Assembly: GCA_024400395.1 (NCBI GenBank)
Contig: JAKSMW010000010.1
Location: 1-64,000 of the forward strand
Source of the DNA: Bacteroidales bacterium
Lineage (GTDB): Bacteria > Bacteroidota > Bacteroidia > Bacteroidales > F082
Direction of reading: 5' to 3'
DNA: 64,000 nucleotides
Below, one piece after another: positions 1 to 6,753 of this stretch. The translations under genes were made by a program, and so were the position numbers. Below the pieces are notes generated by a model, which made no database searches, was not told the DNA's origin, and worked only from the letters and a program-made list of their open reading frames with translations. Position 1 is the first letter of the stretch, and every line of letters starts with the position of its first letter.

Positions 1-507
1 GACTGGCAGACATCAGGCAAAGAGCCGTATGCGTCGAGCTATTCATATAGTACACGGACAACGTCCGACGTGTTCTTCACGAACAGTTCGTCTTTCCAGG
101 TGGCAGGTGAGACGGCGGGCACATGGCGCACACTGAACAAAGAAGAATGGGATTATCTGCTGAACACCCGCACTAACGCCTCGTCCCTCCGCACATGGAA
201 AGAGCTTGACAGCGGCGCGCACAACGGTCTTGTGATTCTTCCGGACGGCACAGAGAATCCGTCAGCAGTGATGGGCGGAATAACTTCGACATCAGACCTC
301 GCGTCCTCTGGCGCTGTATTCCTCCCGTCCGCATGCTACCGCGACGGTGTGGACGTGTTCGATGCCGGCTCGCGCGGCGACTACTGGTCGGGTACTCCCT
401 ACGAGTCCGGCGGGGACCGCACGTACGTCATGCACTTCCTTTCGGGCGACGTGGGCGTGCGCAACGACTATCGGAAGAACGGCTACTCGGTTCGCCTCGT
501 CCGGTAG
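1..507 (+). CDS. Surface protein, C-terminal part (DUF1566/FISUMP-like, C-lectin-type fold), 5' end outside window
   Basis: The frame is open from base 1, so the gene starts upstream and only its last 168 residues are here. The pattern RTLNKEEWDYLL, NGLVILPDG, FLPSAC, YWSGTP and a closing NGYSVRLVR is that of the repeated Bacteroidota surface proteins with a C-lectin-like or FISUMP domain. Function is unknown; members are usually secreted or surface-anchored lipoproteins, and the anchor would lie in the missing N-terminus. The last 60 codons are unusual: many are NNC codons encoding G, D, R, Y, V and H where relatives carry Asn (AAC). That is the pattern left by adenine-specific mutagenesis in diversity-generating retroelement targets. 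The gene ends in TAG and is followed by a hairpin terminator. No type IX C-terminal sorting domain is visible. Confidence 0.6.
   Translation, partial: DWQTSGKEPYASSYSYSTRTTSDVFFTNSSSFQVAGETAGTWRTLNKEEWDYLLNTRTNASSLRTWKELDSGAHNGLVILPDGTENPSAVMGGITSTSDLASSGAVFLPSACYRDGVDVFDAGSRGDYWSGTPYESGGDRTYVMHFLSGDVGVRNDYRKNGYSVRLVR
325..507 (+). other. Candidate DGR variable region (VR1)
   Basis: Codons here run TGC TAC CGC GAC, later GGC GAC GTG GGC and CGC AAC GAC TAT. Replacing the first two bases by A recreates a run of AAC codons joined by constant GTG/CGG codons, which is how template repeats of Bacteroidota DGRs look. No reverse transcriptase or template repeat lies in the window, so the assignment is inferred from codon pattern alone. 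Confidence 0.45.
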
Positions 508-559
508 TTCTTAGAATTTAACCTGCCTTGTCATTAAGCCAGGCGGTCTGAAGAAAAGA

Positions 560-594
560 GAAAGCCTCACGAAAAAGTGGGGCTTTCCCTTTTA
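560..594 (+). terminator. Rho-independent terminator after the surface protein
   Basis: An 11-bp stem GAAAGCCTCAC / GTGGGGCTTTC with one G-T wobble pair and a 6-base loop is followed by CCTTTT. It sits 52 bases after the stop codon. Confidence 0.75.
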
Positions 595-735
595 GTTTTT
601 AGTTTTGAGAGTGGAGTTGGCTGGCGCATAAAAAACTCCTCTCTCCTCTCTACTCTTTTAACTTTTAACTTTTAACTCTACTCTTTTAACACTTTATAAA
701 CTTTCAAACTTTATAAACTTTATAAACTTTTTTAC
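595..735. repeat. Low-complexity intergenic run
   Basis: The stretch between terminator and promoter is built from short degenerate words: TTTTAGTTTTTAGTTTT, CTCCTCTCTCC, ACTTTTAACTTTTAACT and AACTTTATAAACTTT. The same words recur on either strand at 5005-5072, 6570-6664, 28317-28392 and 50446-50482. Confidence 0.6.
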
Positions 736-743
736 TATCTTTG
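736..743 (+). promoter_or_regulatory. Bacteroidota -7 box for the AAA-ATPase gene
   Basis: TATCTTTG matches the TAnnTTTG consensus and lies 23 bases before the ATG at 767. Confidence 0.6.
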
Positions 744-766
744 CACCCGAAAAAAATAATACCGTT

Positions 767-2356
767 ATGAAATACCCAATCGGAAAACAGACATTCAGCA
801 CACTCATTGAAGGCGGTTATGTATATGTTGACAAGACCGACCTCGTTTACAACCTCGCGCAGAAAGACATCTGTTTTTTCTGCCGCCCGCGCAGATTCGG
901 GAAATCGCTGTTAATATCAACGCTCGAAAGCTATTTCAAAGGCGAGAAGGAGTTGTTCAAAGGATTGAAAATAGAGGAACTGGAAAAGGACTGGGTGAAA
1001 TATCCTGTGTTTCATGTGGATTTCTCGCTTGGAGGGTTTGAGAGGGACGGGAAGGTGGACCTGTATCTGAACCACATCATGGACGAGTGGGAGAAGGAGT
1101 ATGACTGCGCGAGCGGCATTCATGACAACGGGCTGCGTTTCGCTGGAATCCTCAAGGCTGCTCACGAGAAGACAGGTCAGAAGGCAGTCGTGCTCATCGA
1201 CGAGTACGACAAACCTCTATTAGATGTTCTTATGGAGCCGATGGAGGATGTCAACAGGAAGATCTTAAAGGCGTTTTACAGTGTATTCAAATATTCCGAC
1301 GAACACCTGCGTTTCGTGCTTCTCACAGGCGTCACTAAATTCTCGCAGGTGAGCGTGTTCAGCGGCTTCAACCAGCCGGAGGACATCAGCATGAAGAGCG
1401 AGTTCGACGCACTGTGCGGCATCACGAAAGACGAACTCGTGGGTTATTTCGACAAGGAGATAGAAGTCATGGCAAAAAAATACGGCTGCACGAAAGACGA
1501 AATGTACCTGCTGCTCAAGAGACAGTACGACGGCTATCATTTCTCCGAGGGAATGTGGGACGAAGAGTCGTCGAGGGAAGAAATGCTCGACATCTTCAAT
1601 CCATACAGCGTGCTGAACGCATTGAATGACAGGAAACTCGGTGAATATTGGTTCAAATCCGGCACTCCGACATACCTCATGCGTCTGCTCGACCGCGGCA
1701 AGACGAACATGCAGGAGATTCTGAACGGGGAATATGAGAGCAGCTACTTCATGGACTACAAGGCCGACATCGAAGACCCTTTGGCGATGATTTACCAGAG
1801 CGGCTACCTCACGATAAAGGGTTTCAAGGCTGGTCTTGGCTTTAGGACGTTGTACACCCTCGACTACCCGAACGCCGAGGTGAAAAACGGATTTGTGTCG
1901 TTGCTTGCTAATAATTATTTCCGGAAAGTGGCGTACACAACCCCGTTGATTCAGGATATGACCTATATGCTAATGGAAGGCCGCCTCGGCGACCTGCGCG
2001 ACGCACTTTCCGGCTTCTTCGCCTCAATCCCATACGACGCCAACTATCAGGAACGCGTCTGGAGCTACGAGAGCCACTACCATTACACGATGTATCTGAT
2101 ATTCACGCTGTTGTCGTGCTACACCGTCTTGACGGAAAAAGCAAACTCCCGCGGCAGGGCCGACATCATCGTTGAGACCGCCGACTACGTTTACATCTTC
2201 GAGTTCAAACTTGACGGCACCGCCGCCGAAGCACTCAAACAAATCGAAGACAAAGGCTACGCAGAGCCTTACGCCGCCGACAAACGGAAACTTTTCCGCA
2301 TCGGAGTGGCGTTCTCGAGCGGGAAAAAGAATATCGTTGAGTGGGAGGTGGTTTAG
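767..2356 (+). CDS. AAA-ATPase-like / PD-(D/E)XK nuclease superfamily protein
   Basis: 529 residues with the two-part layout of the PF09820 (AAA-ATPase_like) plus PF08011 (PDDEXK_9) family, very frequent and multicopy in Bacteroidales. The N-terminal VYVDKT leads to a P-loop RPRRFGKS (about residue 45) and Walker B VVLIDEYDKP (about 143). The C-terminus carries the nuclease-like core GRADIIVE followed by YIFEFKLDGTAAEAL, supplying D and ExK. The biological role is not established; mobile-element and conflict-system links have been suggested. It stands alone behind its own promoter and ends in TAG overlapping by two bases the stop of the convergent GtrA gene. Length is typical for the family. 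Confidence 0.85.
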   Translation: MKYPIGKQTFSTLIEGGYVYVDKTDLVYNLAQKDICFFCRPRRFGKSLLISTLESYFKGEKELFKGLKIEELEKDWVKYPVFHVDFSLGGFERDGKVDLYLNHIMDEWEKEYDCASGIHDNGLRFAGILKAAHEKTGQKAVVLIDEYDKPLLDVLMEPMEDVNRKILKAFYSVFKYSDEHLRFVLLTGVTKFSQVSVFSGFNQPEDISMKSEFDALCGITKDELVGYFDKEIEVMAKKYGCTKDEMYLLLKRQYDGYHFSEGMWDEESSREEMLDIFNPYSVLNALNDRKLGEYWFKSGTPTYLMRLLDRGKTNMQEILNGEYESSYFMDYKADIEDPLAMIYQSGYLTIKGFKAGLGFRTLYTLDYPNAEVKNGFVSLLANNYFRKVAYTTPLIQDMTYMLMEGRLGDLRDALSGFFASIPYDANYQERVWSYESHYHYTMYLIFTLLSCYTVLTEKANSRGRADIIVETADYVYIFEFKLDGTAAEALKQIEDKGYAEPYAADKRKLFRIGVAFSSGKKNIVEWEVV

Positions 2357-2742
2357 TTGAAAGTAAACAGCAGATTCGCAAAGAAATTCCACAACGTGGC
2401 GCAGCCGATGGCGAAAATCTTGCTGACATAGAAATTCCATTTGAACTTGTCGGTGAGGAGCCACAACACCAACGAATTGATTCCCAAGCCTATCGCCGAG
2501 ACAATCATGAACGAGCCGTATTCGGTCGCGACATCCTCGTTGGTACTCTGAAACGTCCACAGCCTGTTCAGGATATAATTGGAGGTCGCCGCGCAGACAA
2601 AACCCAACGCATTGCTCACATATTTGTTGATTTTCGCCTTCTCCTTGAAAAGATATGTGACGCCGAAATCCACAAACAGCCCAGAAAAACCGACGACTGC
2701 ATATTTCAGGAATTTATAAATCAACAATTTGTCTATTGCCAT
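2353..2742 (-). CDS. GtrA family membrane protein
   Basis: 129 residues from the ATG at 2742. Four hydrophobic segments, a first helix ending FSGLFVDFGVTYLF, the family signature NYILNRLWTFQS in the middle, and a closing ATLWNFFANLLFTFN are diagnostic of GtrA/DPMS-associated proteins (PF04138). They are thought to move or present polyprenyl-linked sugars across the inner membrane for cell-envelope glycosylation. An upstream extension to 2826 exists but would overlap the CPBP gene and lacks family similarity. No glycosyltransferase partner is adjacent, so the substrate is unknown. A TAnnTTTG-like box (2751-2758) sits just 8 bases before the ATG, overlapping the CPBP stop codon. Confidence 0.85.
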   Translation of the reverse strand: MAIDKLLIYKFLKYAVVGFSGLFVDFGVTYLFKEKAKINKYVSNALGFVCAATSNYILNRLWTFQSTNEDVATEYGSFMIVSAIGLGINSLVLWLLTDKFKWNFYVSKIFAIGCATLWNFFANLLFTFN

Positions 2743-2750
2743 GACAGTTG

Positions 2751-2758
2751 CAAAGTTA
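2751..2758 (-). promoter_or_regulatory. Possible -7 box immediately before gtrA
   Basis: TAACTTTG on the minus strand. If used, the transcript would start almost at the ATG and be nearly leaderless; the match may be chance because it includes the stop codon of the preceding gene. Confidence 0.3.
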
Positions 2759-3634
2759 TAAAGTTTTAAGATTACGTTTGATAAAACGACGGCAGACAAC
2801 GAAAATTGCAAGCGTGACGACAACACTTCCTATTATCATGAAAACATTTTCCGATGAGCCGAATTTCTCCACGTCAAGTTCTATTATCTTATTGAAATTC
2901 AGATAATAAAGCACCACTATTGTCGCATTGTTGACGAAATGCATCAGCATCGACGACCAGATCGAGCCTGTGATATAGAACATATATCCGAGCATTATTC
3001 CGAGGATTATTCTCGGAATGAAGCCGTAGAATTCAAAGTGCATGGCCGAGAACAACACGGAAGTCACCAGAATACCCACGAAGACGTTTCTGCAAATCCT
3101 TATCATAAACGGCTGGATCACAGAGCGGAAAAGCAACTCCTCGCCTATCGCGGCGAGAGCGGCGATCATCAGGATGTTGGTCACGAGTCCGCCGACGGTT
3201 TCGACATCCAAAAACTTCTTCATCAGGTCATCGGCCATATCCTGGACCATGCGGAAATATTCTTCAAGTCCTGCCATCGACTCCGGCAAGGTGAAGCCTT
3301 CGTTCCATTCTGTGACAAGGCTGTTGAAAGGCAGCACCGTGAACATCGCGACGATGCCAAGCAGAGCTATCACCGGCATCTTCCTAAATCCAAGGTAATC
3401 AAGAGGTTTCTCCTTCACCAACGCAGCGTAAAACAGAGGCGGCATCACGAAGCCCGCCATCTGGCTGCAAATCTGGGCGATACGGAGATTCGCCACGTCT
3501 GACAACGAACCGTGTGTCAGAAGCACCACCGCCGACGCAAGCACGCCGCCGAACACGGCACCGAACACGACAAGCAGGACGAAAATGAAAATCCTGCTTG
3601 CTGTCGTCGTATTTTTTATTATCGGGAAAAACAT
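2756..3634 (-). CDS. CPBP family intramembrane metalloprotease
   Basis: About 292 residues from the ATG at 3634 (a GTG at 3655 directly abuts the upstream stop and is possible). Multiple membrane helices surround the CPBP/Abi motifs: GEELLFR (EExxxR, motif 1), MHFEFYGFIPRIILGIMLGYMF (FxxxH-like region, motif 2) and MLMHFVNNA (HxxxN, motif 3). Family members are Rce1/CaaX-like glutamic intramembrane proteases; in bacteria they act in bacteriocin self-immunity, peptide processing or unknown roles. It lies in a same-strand pair directly behind the GNAT-like gene, probably in one transcript. No substrate peptide is visible next to it. Confidence 0.85.
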   Translation of the reverse strand: MFFPIIKNTTTASRIFIFVLLVVFGAVFGGVLASAVVLLTHGSLSDVANLRIAQICSQMAGFVMPPLFYAALVKEKPLDYLGFRKMPVIALLGIVAMFTVLPFNSLVTEWNEGFTLPESMAGLEEYFRMVQDMADDLMKKFLDVETVGGLVTNILMIAALAAIGEELLFRSVIQPFMIRICRNVFVGILVTSVLFSAMHFEFYGFIPRIILGIMLGYMFYITGSIWSSMLMHFVNNATIVVLYYLNFNKIIELDVEKFGSSENVFMIIGSVVVTLAIFVVCRRFIKRNLKTL

Positions 3635-3655
3635 AATATTTCTATTTAAATTCAC

Positions 3656-4777
3656 TTAAATATTCCTTGAAAACACGGCACGCCTGAAATGCTCTTCACA
3701 TTCGTACTGCGACTTCCACACCATAACCGCTTTGTTTCCAATGATTTGCGGGTTGGAGTAGGCATATCTCAAACCTTTCTTTATCATTGACTCGTTGAGT
3801 GCGACATGGTACAATGCATGTATTCCCCTGCCCTGCCAGTCGGTGCGCACGCCGTTGAGCAGGAAGTCGATGTCCTTATAATGTTTCATGTCGTGCAGAA
3901 CCTTGATCCAGCCGAACGGGAACAGACGGCCTTTGATTTTTTTGAAGGCATTATCGAGACACGGCATGGCGACCGCGAAGGCAATCACTTCGCCTTTCTC
4001 GTCAACGACGAACTTCACGAGTTCGGGGTCCAGGACGGAAAAGTATTTCCTGACGTAGTTCCTTATCTCCGTTTCGGTGAGTTCAACGAAGCCGTAAAGA
4101 TCCTTGAACGCATCGTTCAGGCAATGGAACAGCTTCGTCCCGTACGGGCGCATCTCCCTCACCTTTTTGAACTCCACCAACCTGACTTTATATCTTTCGG
4201 CGATCATCCGGCTCACCTTCTTCACCTTTTCAGGCACCGGCTGCGAGGCCGGGATTTTGTACTGAACCCATTCGCAATCGACAGAAAAACCGGCCTGCTT
4301 TATGAAGTCAATGTAATAGGAAGGGTTATATAAAGTACTGATATTCTGTCTATTGTCGAAGCCTTCCGTCACCCAGCATTCCTTGTCAATGTCGGTAAAT
4401 CCGAGCGGCCCGTGGATTTTCTTCATGCCGAAACTCTTTCCGAAATCAACCACCTTATTAATTAATGCCTTGAAGACATCCATATCTTCGATGAAGTCGA
4501 ACCAGCCGAAGCGCACGAATTTCTCGTTCCATTTCTCGTTGGCGCGGCGGTTGATGATGGCGCCGACGCGTCCGACCGCCTTGCCGTCTGACTCCGCGAG
4601 CCAGAACTTCGCGTCGCAGTAGCCGTACGCCGGATTTTTCTCACGGTAGAGGCTGTCTTGTTCATCGGAATCCAAACTCGGGATGAAGTGCGCATTCCCC
4701 TTGAATAATCTCTTCGGAAACTCAATAAAATCACGCCAATCGCGGTGGGTGACAATTTCCCTGAAAGTCAAGTTCAT
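3656..4777 (-). CDS. GNAT-like N-acetyltransferase superfamily protein
   Basis: 373 residues. The start is set at 4777 rather than 4810 because a TATCTTTG promoter box lies between the two. The sequence matches a family of roughly 380-residue Bacteroidota proteins annotated as GNAT: an N-terminal half with FIPSLDSDEQDSLYREKNPAY, FWLAESDGKAVGRVGAIINRRAN and GPLGFTDIDKECWVTEGF, and a C-terminal half with FLLNGVRTDWQGRGIHALYH, where the QGRGI loop resembles the acetyl-CoA pyrophosphate-binding motif Q/RxxGxG/A. The acceptor substrate is unknown. It probably forms a transcript with the CPBP protease. Confidence 0.75.
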   Translation of the reverse strand: MNLTFREIVTHRDWRDFIEFPKRLFKGNAHFIPSLDSDEQDSLYREKNPAYGYCDAKFWLAESDGKAVGRVGAIINRRANEKWNEKFVRFGWFDFIEDMDVFKALINKVVDFGKSFGMKKIHGPLGFTDIDKECWVTEGFDNRQNISTLYNPSYYIDFIKQAGFSVDCEWVQYKIPASQPVPEKVKKVSRMIAERYKVRLVEFKKVREMRPYGTKLFHCLNDAFKDLYGFVELTETEIRNYVRKYFSVLDPELVKFVVDEKGEVIAFAVAMPCLDNAFKKIKGRLFPFGWIKVLHDMKHYKDIDFLLNGVRTDWQGRGIHALYHVALNESMIKKGLRYAYSNPQIIGNKAVMVWKSQYECEEHFRRAVFSRNI

Positions 4778-4796
4778 TTTTCGTTTTATTAAGCCG

Positions 4797-4804
4797 CAAA
4801 GATA
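4797..4804 (-). promoter_or_regulatory. -7 box for the GNAT-like gene
   Basis: TATCTTTG read on the minus strand, 19 bases before the ATG at 4777. It decides the start codon of that gene. Confidence 0.6.
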
Positions 4805-4906
4805 AGACATTTATCAATTGCTTTAAAAAAATTTTTGACATTTAAATCTTTGGGCCACCTTGGTTGTACATTGCAGGAACAAGAACAAGCCCTCGGCGTA
4901 ACAGCC

Positions 4907-4985
4907 GTAGAGACGGGGCGTGTGATATGAACCCCAAAAGTTTTTTGTCCAACTTTTGGGGTTCATATCAGCGGCGCGTCTCTAC
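4907..4985. repeat. Nested perfect palindrome (REP/MITE-like)
   Basis: Inner arms 4923-4942 and 4951-4970 are perfectly complementary over 20 bases around an 8-base loop. Outer arms GTAGAGACG (4907-4915) and CGTCTCTAC (4977-4985) extend the structure. It lies between the GNAT-like promoter and the 3' side of the SUMF1 gene. The left flank CTCGGCGTAACAGCC plus GTAGAGACG recurs near 50555. Confidence 0.85.
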
Positions 4986-5004
4986 AGCCAGACAACATCG
5001 GCTT

Positions 5005-5072
5005 CCCTCTCCACTCTCAACTCTCCAAACTAAAAACTAAAAACTAAAGACTAAAGACTAAAAACTAAAAAA
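5005..5072. repeat. Low-complexity CTCTCAACT / CTAAAAACT run
   Basis: Six to seven degenerate copies of ACTAAAAACTAAAG follow a CTCTCCACTCTCAACTCTCC stretch. The remaining bases to 5249 show no gene; they contain a GAGCGGAGCGAAGC-type motif common in bacterial intergenic repeats. Confidence 0.6.
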
Positions 5073-5249
5073 GCCGCTGTCATTGTGAGCGGAGCGAAGC
5101 GAAGTCGAACAATCCCGCGTTTCCCGCCTGCTCCGTCGCCCTGTGCGGCTGCGTCCCTTGCCGCCCTCGGCGACTCCGCCGCTGGAAACGCCTCGGCTCC
5201 GCCATCTTTTCTTCTTTTCAGCTTAGCATTTCAGACTGATGTCATCAAA

Positions 5250-5380
5250 CTAAGGAACGAGGGCGAGGCGCAGGCCGTAGAAGTTGAACCTGTAGAAGGG
5301 ATAGTTGTAGTACCGATACGAGACACGGCAGTACCTCGCGTAGTTGTTCCAGCAACCGCCGCGGAGAACGCGGTCCGAGC
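5250..5380 (-). other. Candidate DGR variable region (VR2)
   Basis: The last 28-codon stretch after TGG contains eight Tyr (TAC/TAT), three Phe (TTC) and four Asn (AAC) codons separated by constant CGG, AGG, GTC, TCG and CCC codons. Every Tyr or Phe codon is one or two A-to-T changes from AAC/AAT, and TGC from AGC. The stop is TAG. No template repeat or reverse transcriptase is present in the window. Confidence 0.5.
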
Positions 5381-6398
5381 CCGATGACGGCCCCTGTGGG
5401 TTCGTCTGCAAACCGCTGCTGTAGCTGCCGTACCAGTCCTGACACCACTCATACACGTTGCCGCTCATGTCGTATATCCCGAGCTCGTTAGGCGACTTCG
5501 TGCCAACGGAGTGAGTCTTGCAATCGCTGTTGTCATAGTACCAAGCCACATCGTTTATGCTGTTGCTCCCGCTGTACTTGTAGCCGCCGCTCTCGCTCCC
5601 GCCGCGGGCCGCGTACTCCCACTCCGCCTCGGTGGGCAGGCGGAAGTTCGCCCCAGTCAGCCGGTTCAGCTCCGTTATGAAATCCTGGCAGTCGTCCCAG
5701 CTAATATAATATGCGGGGTAGTCATCGCCCACGCCGTAGCTGCCGCTCGGTGCCGTGCCGGGCCACGAACCCATCACAGCAAGCCACAGCTCCTGCGTAA
5801 CCTCGAACTTCCCGATGTAGTAGTCGCTCAACGTCACGCTGTGCGTCGGAAACTCGTCATCATAGGCGTCGCCGCCCTGCTCCTGGGTCGCGCCCATGGT
5901 GAACGTGCCTCCATCAACACGTACCATCTCAAACGAAACGCCGTTAACCGTGAAGGTCTGGGTCTGGCCGCCACCGCCGCCGCTCTGTGTGGTGAAGCTC
6001 TTCTGCTCGCCGAAGCCAGTGCCGGCAGCGTTCTTGGCGTACGCACGCACATAGTACTTCGTGTCAGGTTCCAGACCTGTAATCTCCGATATGAACTTGC
6101 CCACGCCCTCGCCGTCAACGGTGTGGTTGTCAGACGGTGTCGGGTTCGGCTCCACGCCCCAGCACACGCCGCGCTCTGTAACAGCCCAGCCGTTCTCGCT
6201 CTTCACCTCGCCGCCGCACACGGCTGTGGCACACGTGATGTCCGTCACCTCATCCGTCGTGACCGTCGCGACGGTCTGCGTGCCGCCGCCACCATTACCG
6301 CCGCCGCTCGGCTCGGCGTTGTCTTTCTTGCACGATACGCACAGCGCCATCGCCATGCAAACCATCACTGTCGTGAATAATCTGATGCTCTTTTTCAT
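5250..6398 (-). CDS. SUMF1/FGE-fold lipoprotein with FN3-like domain; probable DGR target
   Basis: 382 residues. A lipoprotein signal peptide ends in a lipobox-like ALCVSC, followed by a Gly/Gln linker, an FN3-like domain (about 42-137: TDITCATAVCGGEV, GLEPDTKYYVRAYAKN) and a second Gly linker. The rest (about 150-382) is a formylglycine-generating-enzyme/SUMF1 fold: VDGGTFTMGATQEQGGDAYDDE, YYIGKFEVTQELW, FRLPTEAEWEYAARGG, DMSGNVYEWCQDWYG, RVLRGGCW. The paired catalytic cysteines of true FGE are not in the canonical arrangement, so a binding or display role is more likely than sulfatase activation. The final 28 residues are almost entirely Tyr, Phe and Asn at positions where paralogues have Asn, as expected for a mutagenised variable region. 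Own promoter at 6471-6478. Confidence 0.8.
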   Translation of the reverse strand: MKKSIRLFTTVMVCMAMALCVSCKKDNAEPSGGGNGGGGTQTVATVTTDEVTDITCATAVCGGEVKSENGWAVTERGVCWGVEPNPTPSDNHTVDGEGVGKFISEITGLEPDTKYYVRAYAKNAAGTGFGEQKSFTTQSGGGGGQTQTFTVNGVSFEMVRVDGGTFTMGATQEQGGDAYDDEFPTHSVTLSDYYIGKFEVTQELWLAVMGSWPGTAPSGSYGVGDDYPAYYISWDDCQDFITELNRLTGANFRLPTEAEWEYAARGGSESGGYKYSGSNSINDVAWYYDNSDCKTHSVGTKSPNELGIYDMSGNVYEWCQDWYGSYSSGLQTNPQGPSSGSDRVLRGGCWNNYARYCRVSYRYYNYPFYRFNFYGLRLALVP

Positions 6399-6470
6399 TT
6401 TTCAAAGCCCTTTGTCCGTGTCGGGTACAACTTTTTGGTTATTAATTTAATTGATTTGTTTTTCAAGTCA

Positions 6471-6478
6471 CAAAGATA
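6471..6478 (-). promoter_or_regulatory. -7 box for the SUMF1-fold lipoprotein
   Basis: TATCTTTG on the minus strand, 72 bases before the ATG at 6398, implying a 5' leader of about 65 bases. Confidence 0.5.
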
Positions 6479-6569
6479 GAAATTTTTCATCTTCAACGGC
6501 ACGGGCGCAAAAAATTTTTATGTGTAATATTTTTATACATTTATAAATGATTATTTTTGATTCTGTTCC

Positions 6570-6664
6570 TCAACTCTCAAAACTCCAAACTGAAAAAACT
6601 CAACTCTCAACTCTCAAAACTCCAAACTAAAAACTAAAAACTAAAAACTAAAAACTCAAAACTG
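6570..6664. repeat. Low-complexity CTCTCAA / CTAAAAACT run
   Basis: Repeated words CTCAACTCTCAAAACTCCAA and ACTAAAAACTAAAAACT fill the space between two divergent promoters. No gene is visible between 6399 and 6753. Confidence 0.6.
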
Positions 6665-6726
6665 CAAGGCCGATACTATGTTGAAAATATTAAGACATTG
6701 AGAATGTTTTATACAGTTATTTTTCA

Positions 6727-6734
6727 TATTTTTG
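6727..6734 (+). promoter_or_regulatory. -7 box for the phosphate transporter operon
   Basis: TATTTTTG, 19 bases before the ATG at 6754. Confidence 0.55.
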
Positions 6735-6753
6735 CGCAAAAATTTCACACAAT

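Noticed and set aside
5511..6380. 289-residue open frame antisense to the SUMF1 lipoprotein
   Set aside because: It arises from G+C-rich third positions of the real gene; the product is Ala/Val/Arg-rich without a recognisable domain, and no promoter fits.
5250..6398. Catalytic formylglycine-generating enzyme
   Set aside because: The canonical paired active-site cysteines are not arranged as in FGE, and no sulfatase of the Cys/Ser type is adjacent.
1..6400. DGR reverse transcriptase or template repeat inside the window
   Set aside because: No reverse-transcriptase-like frame and no AAC-rich template matching either variable region was found on either strand.
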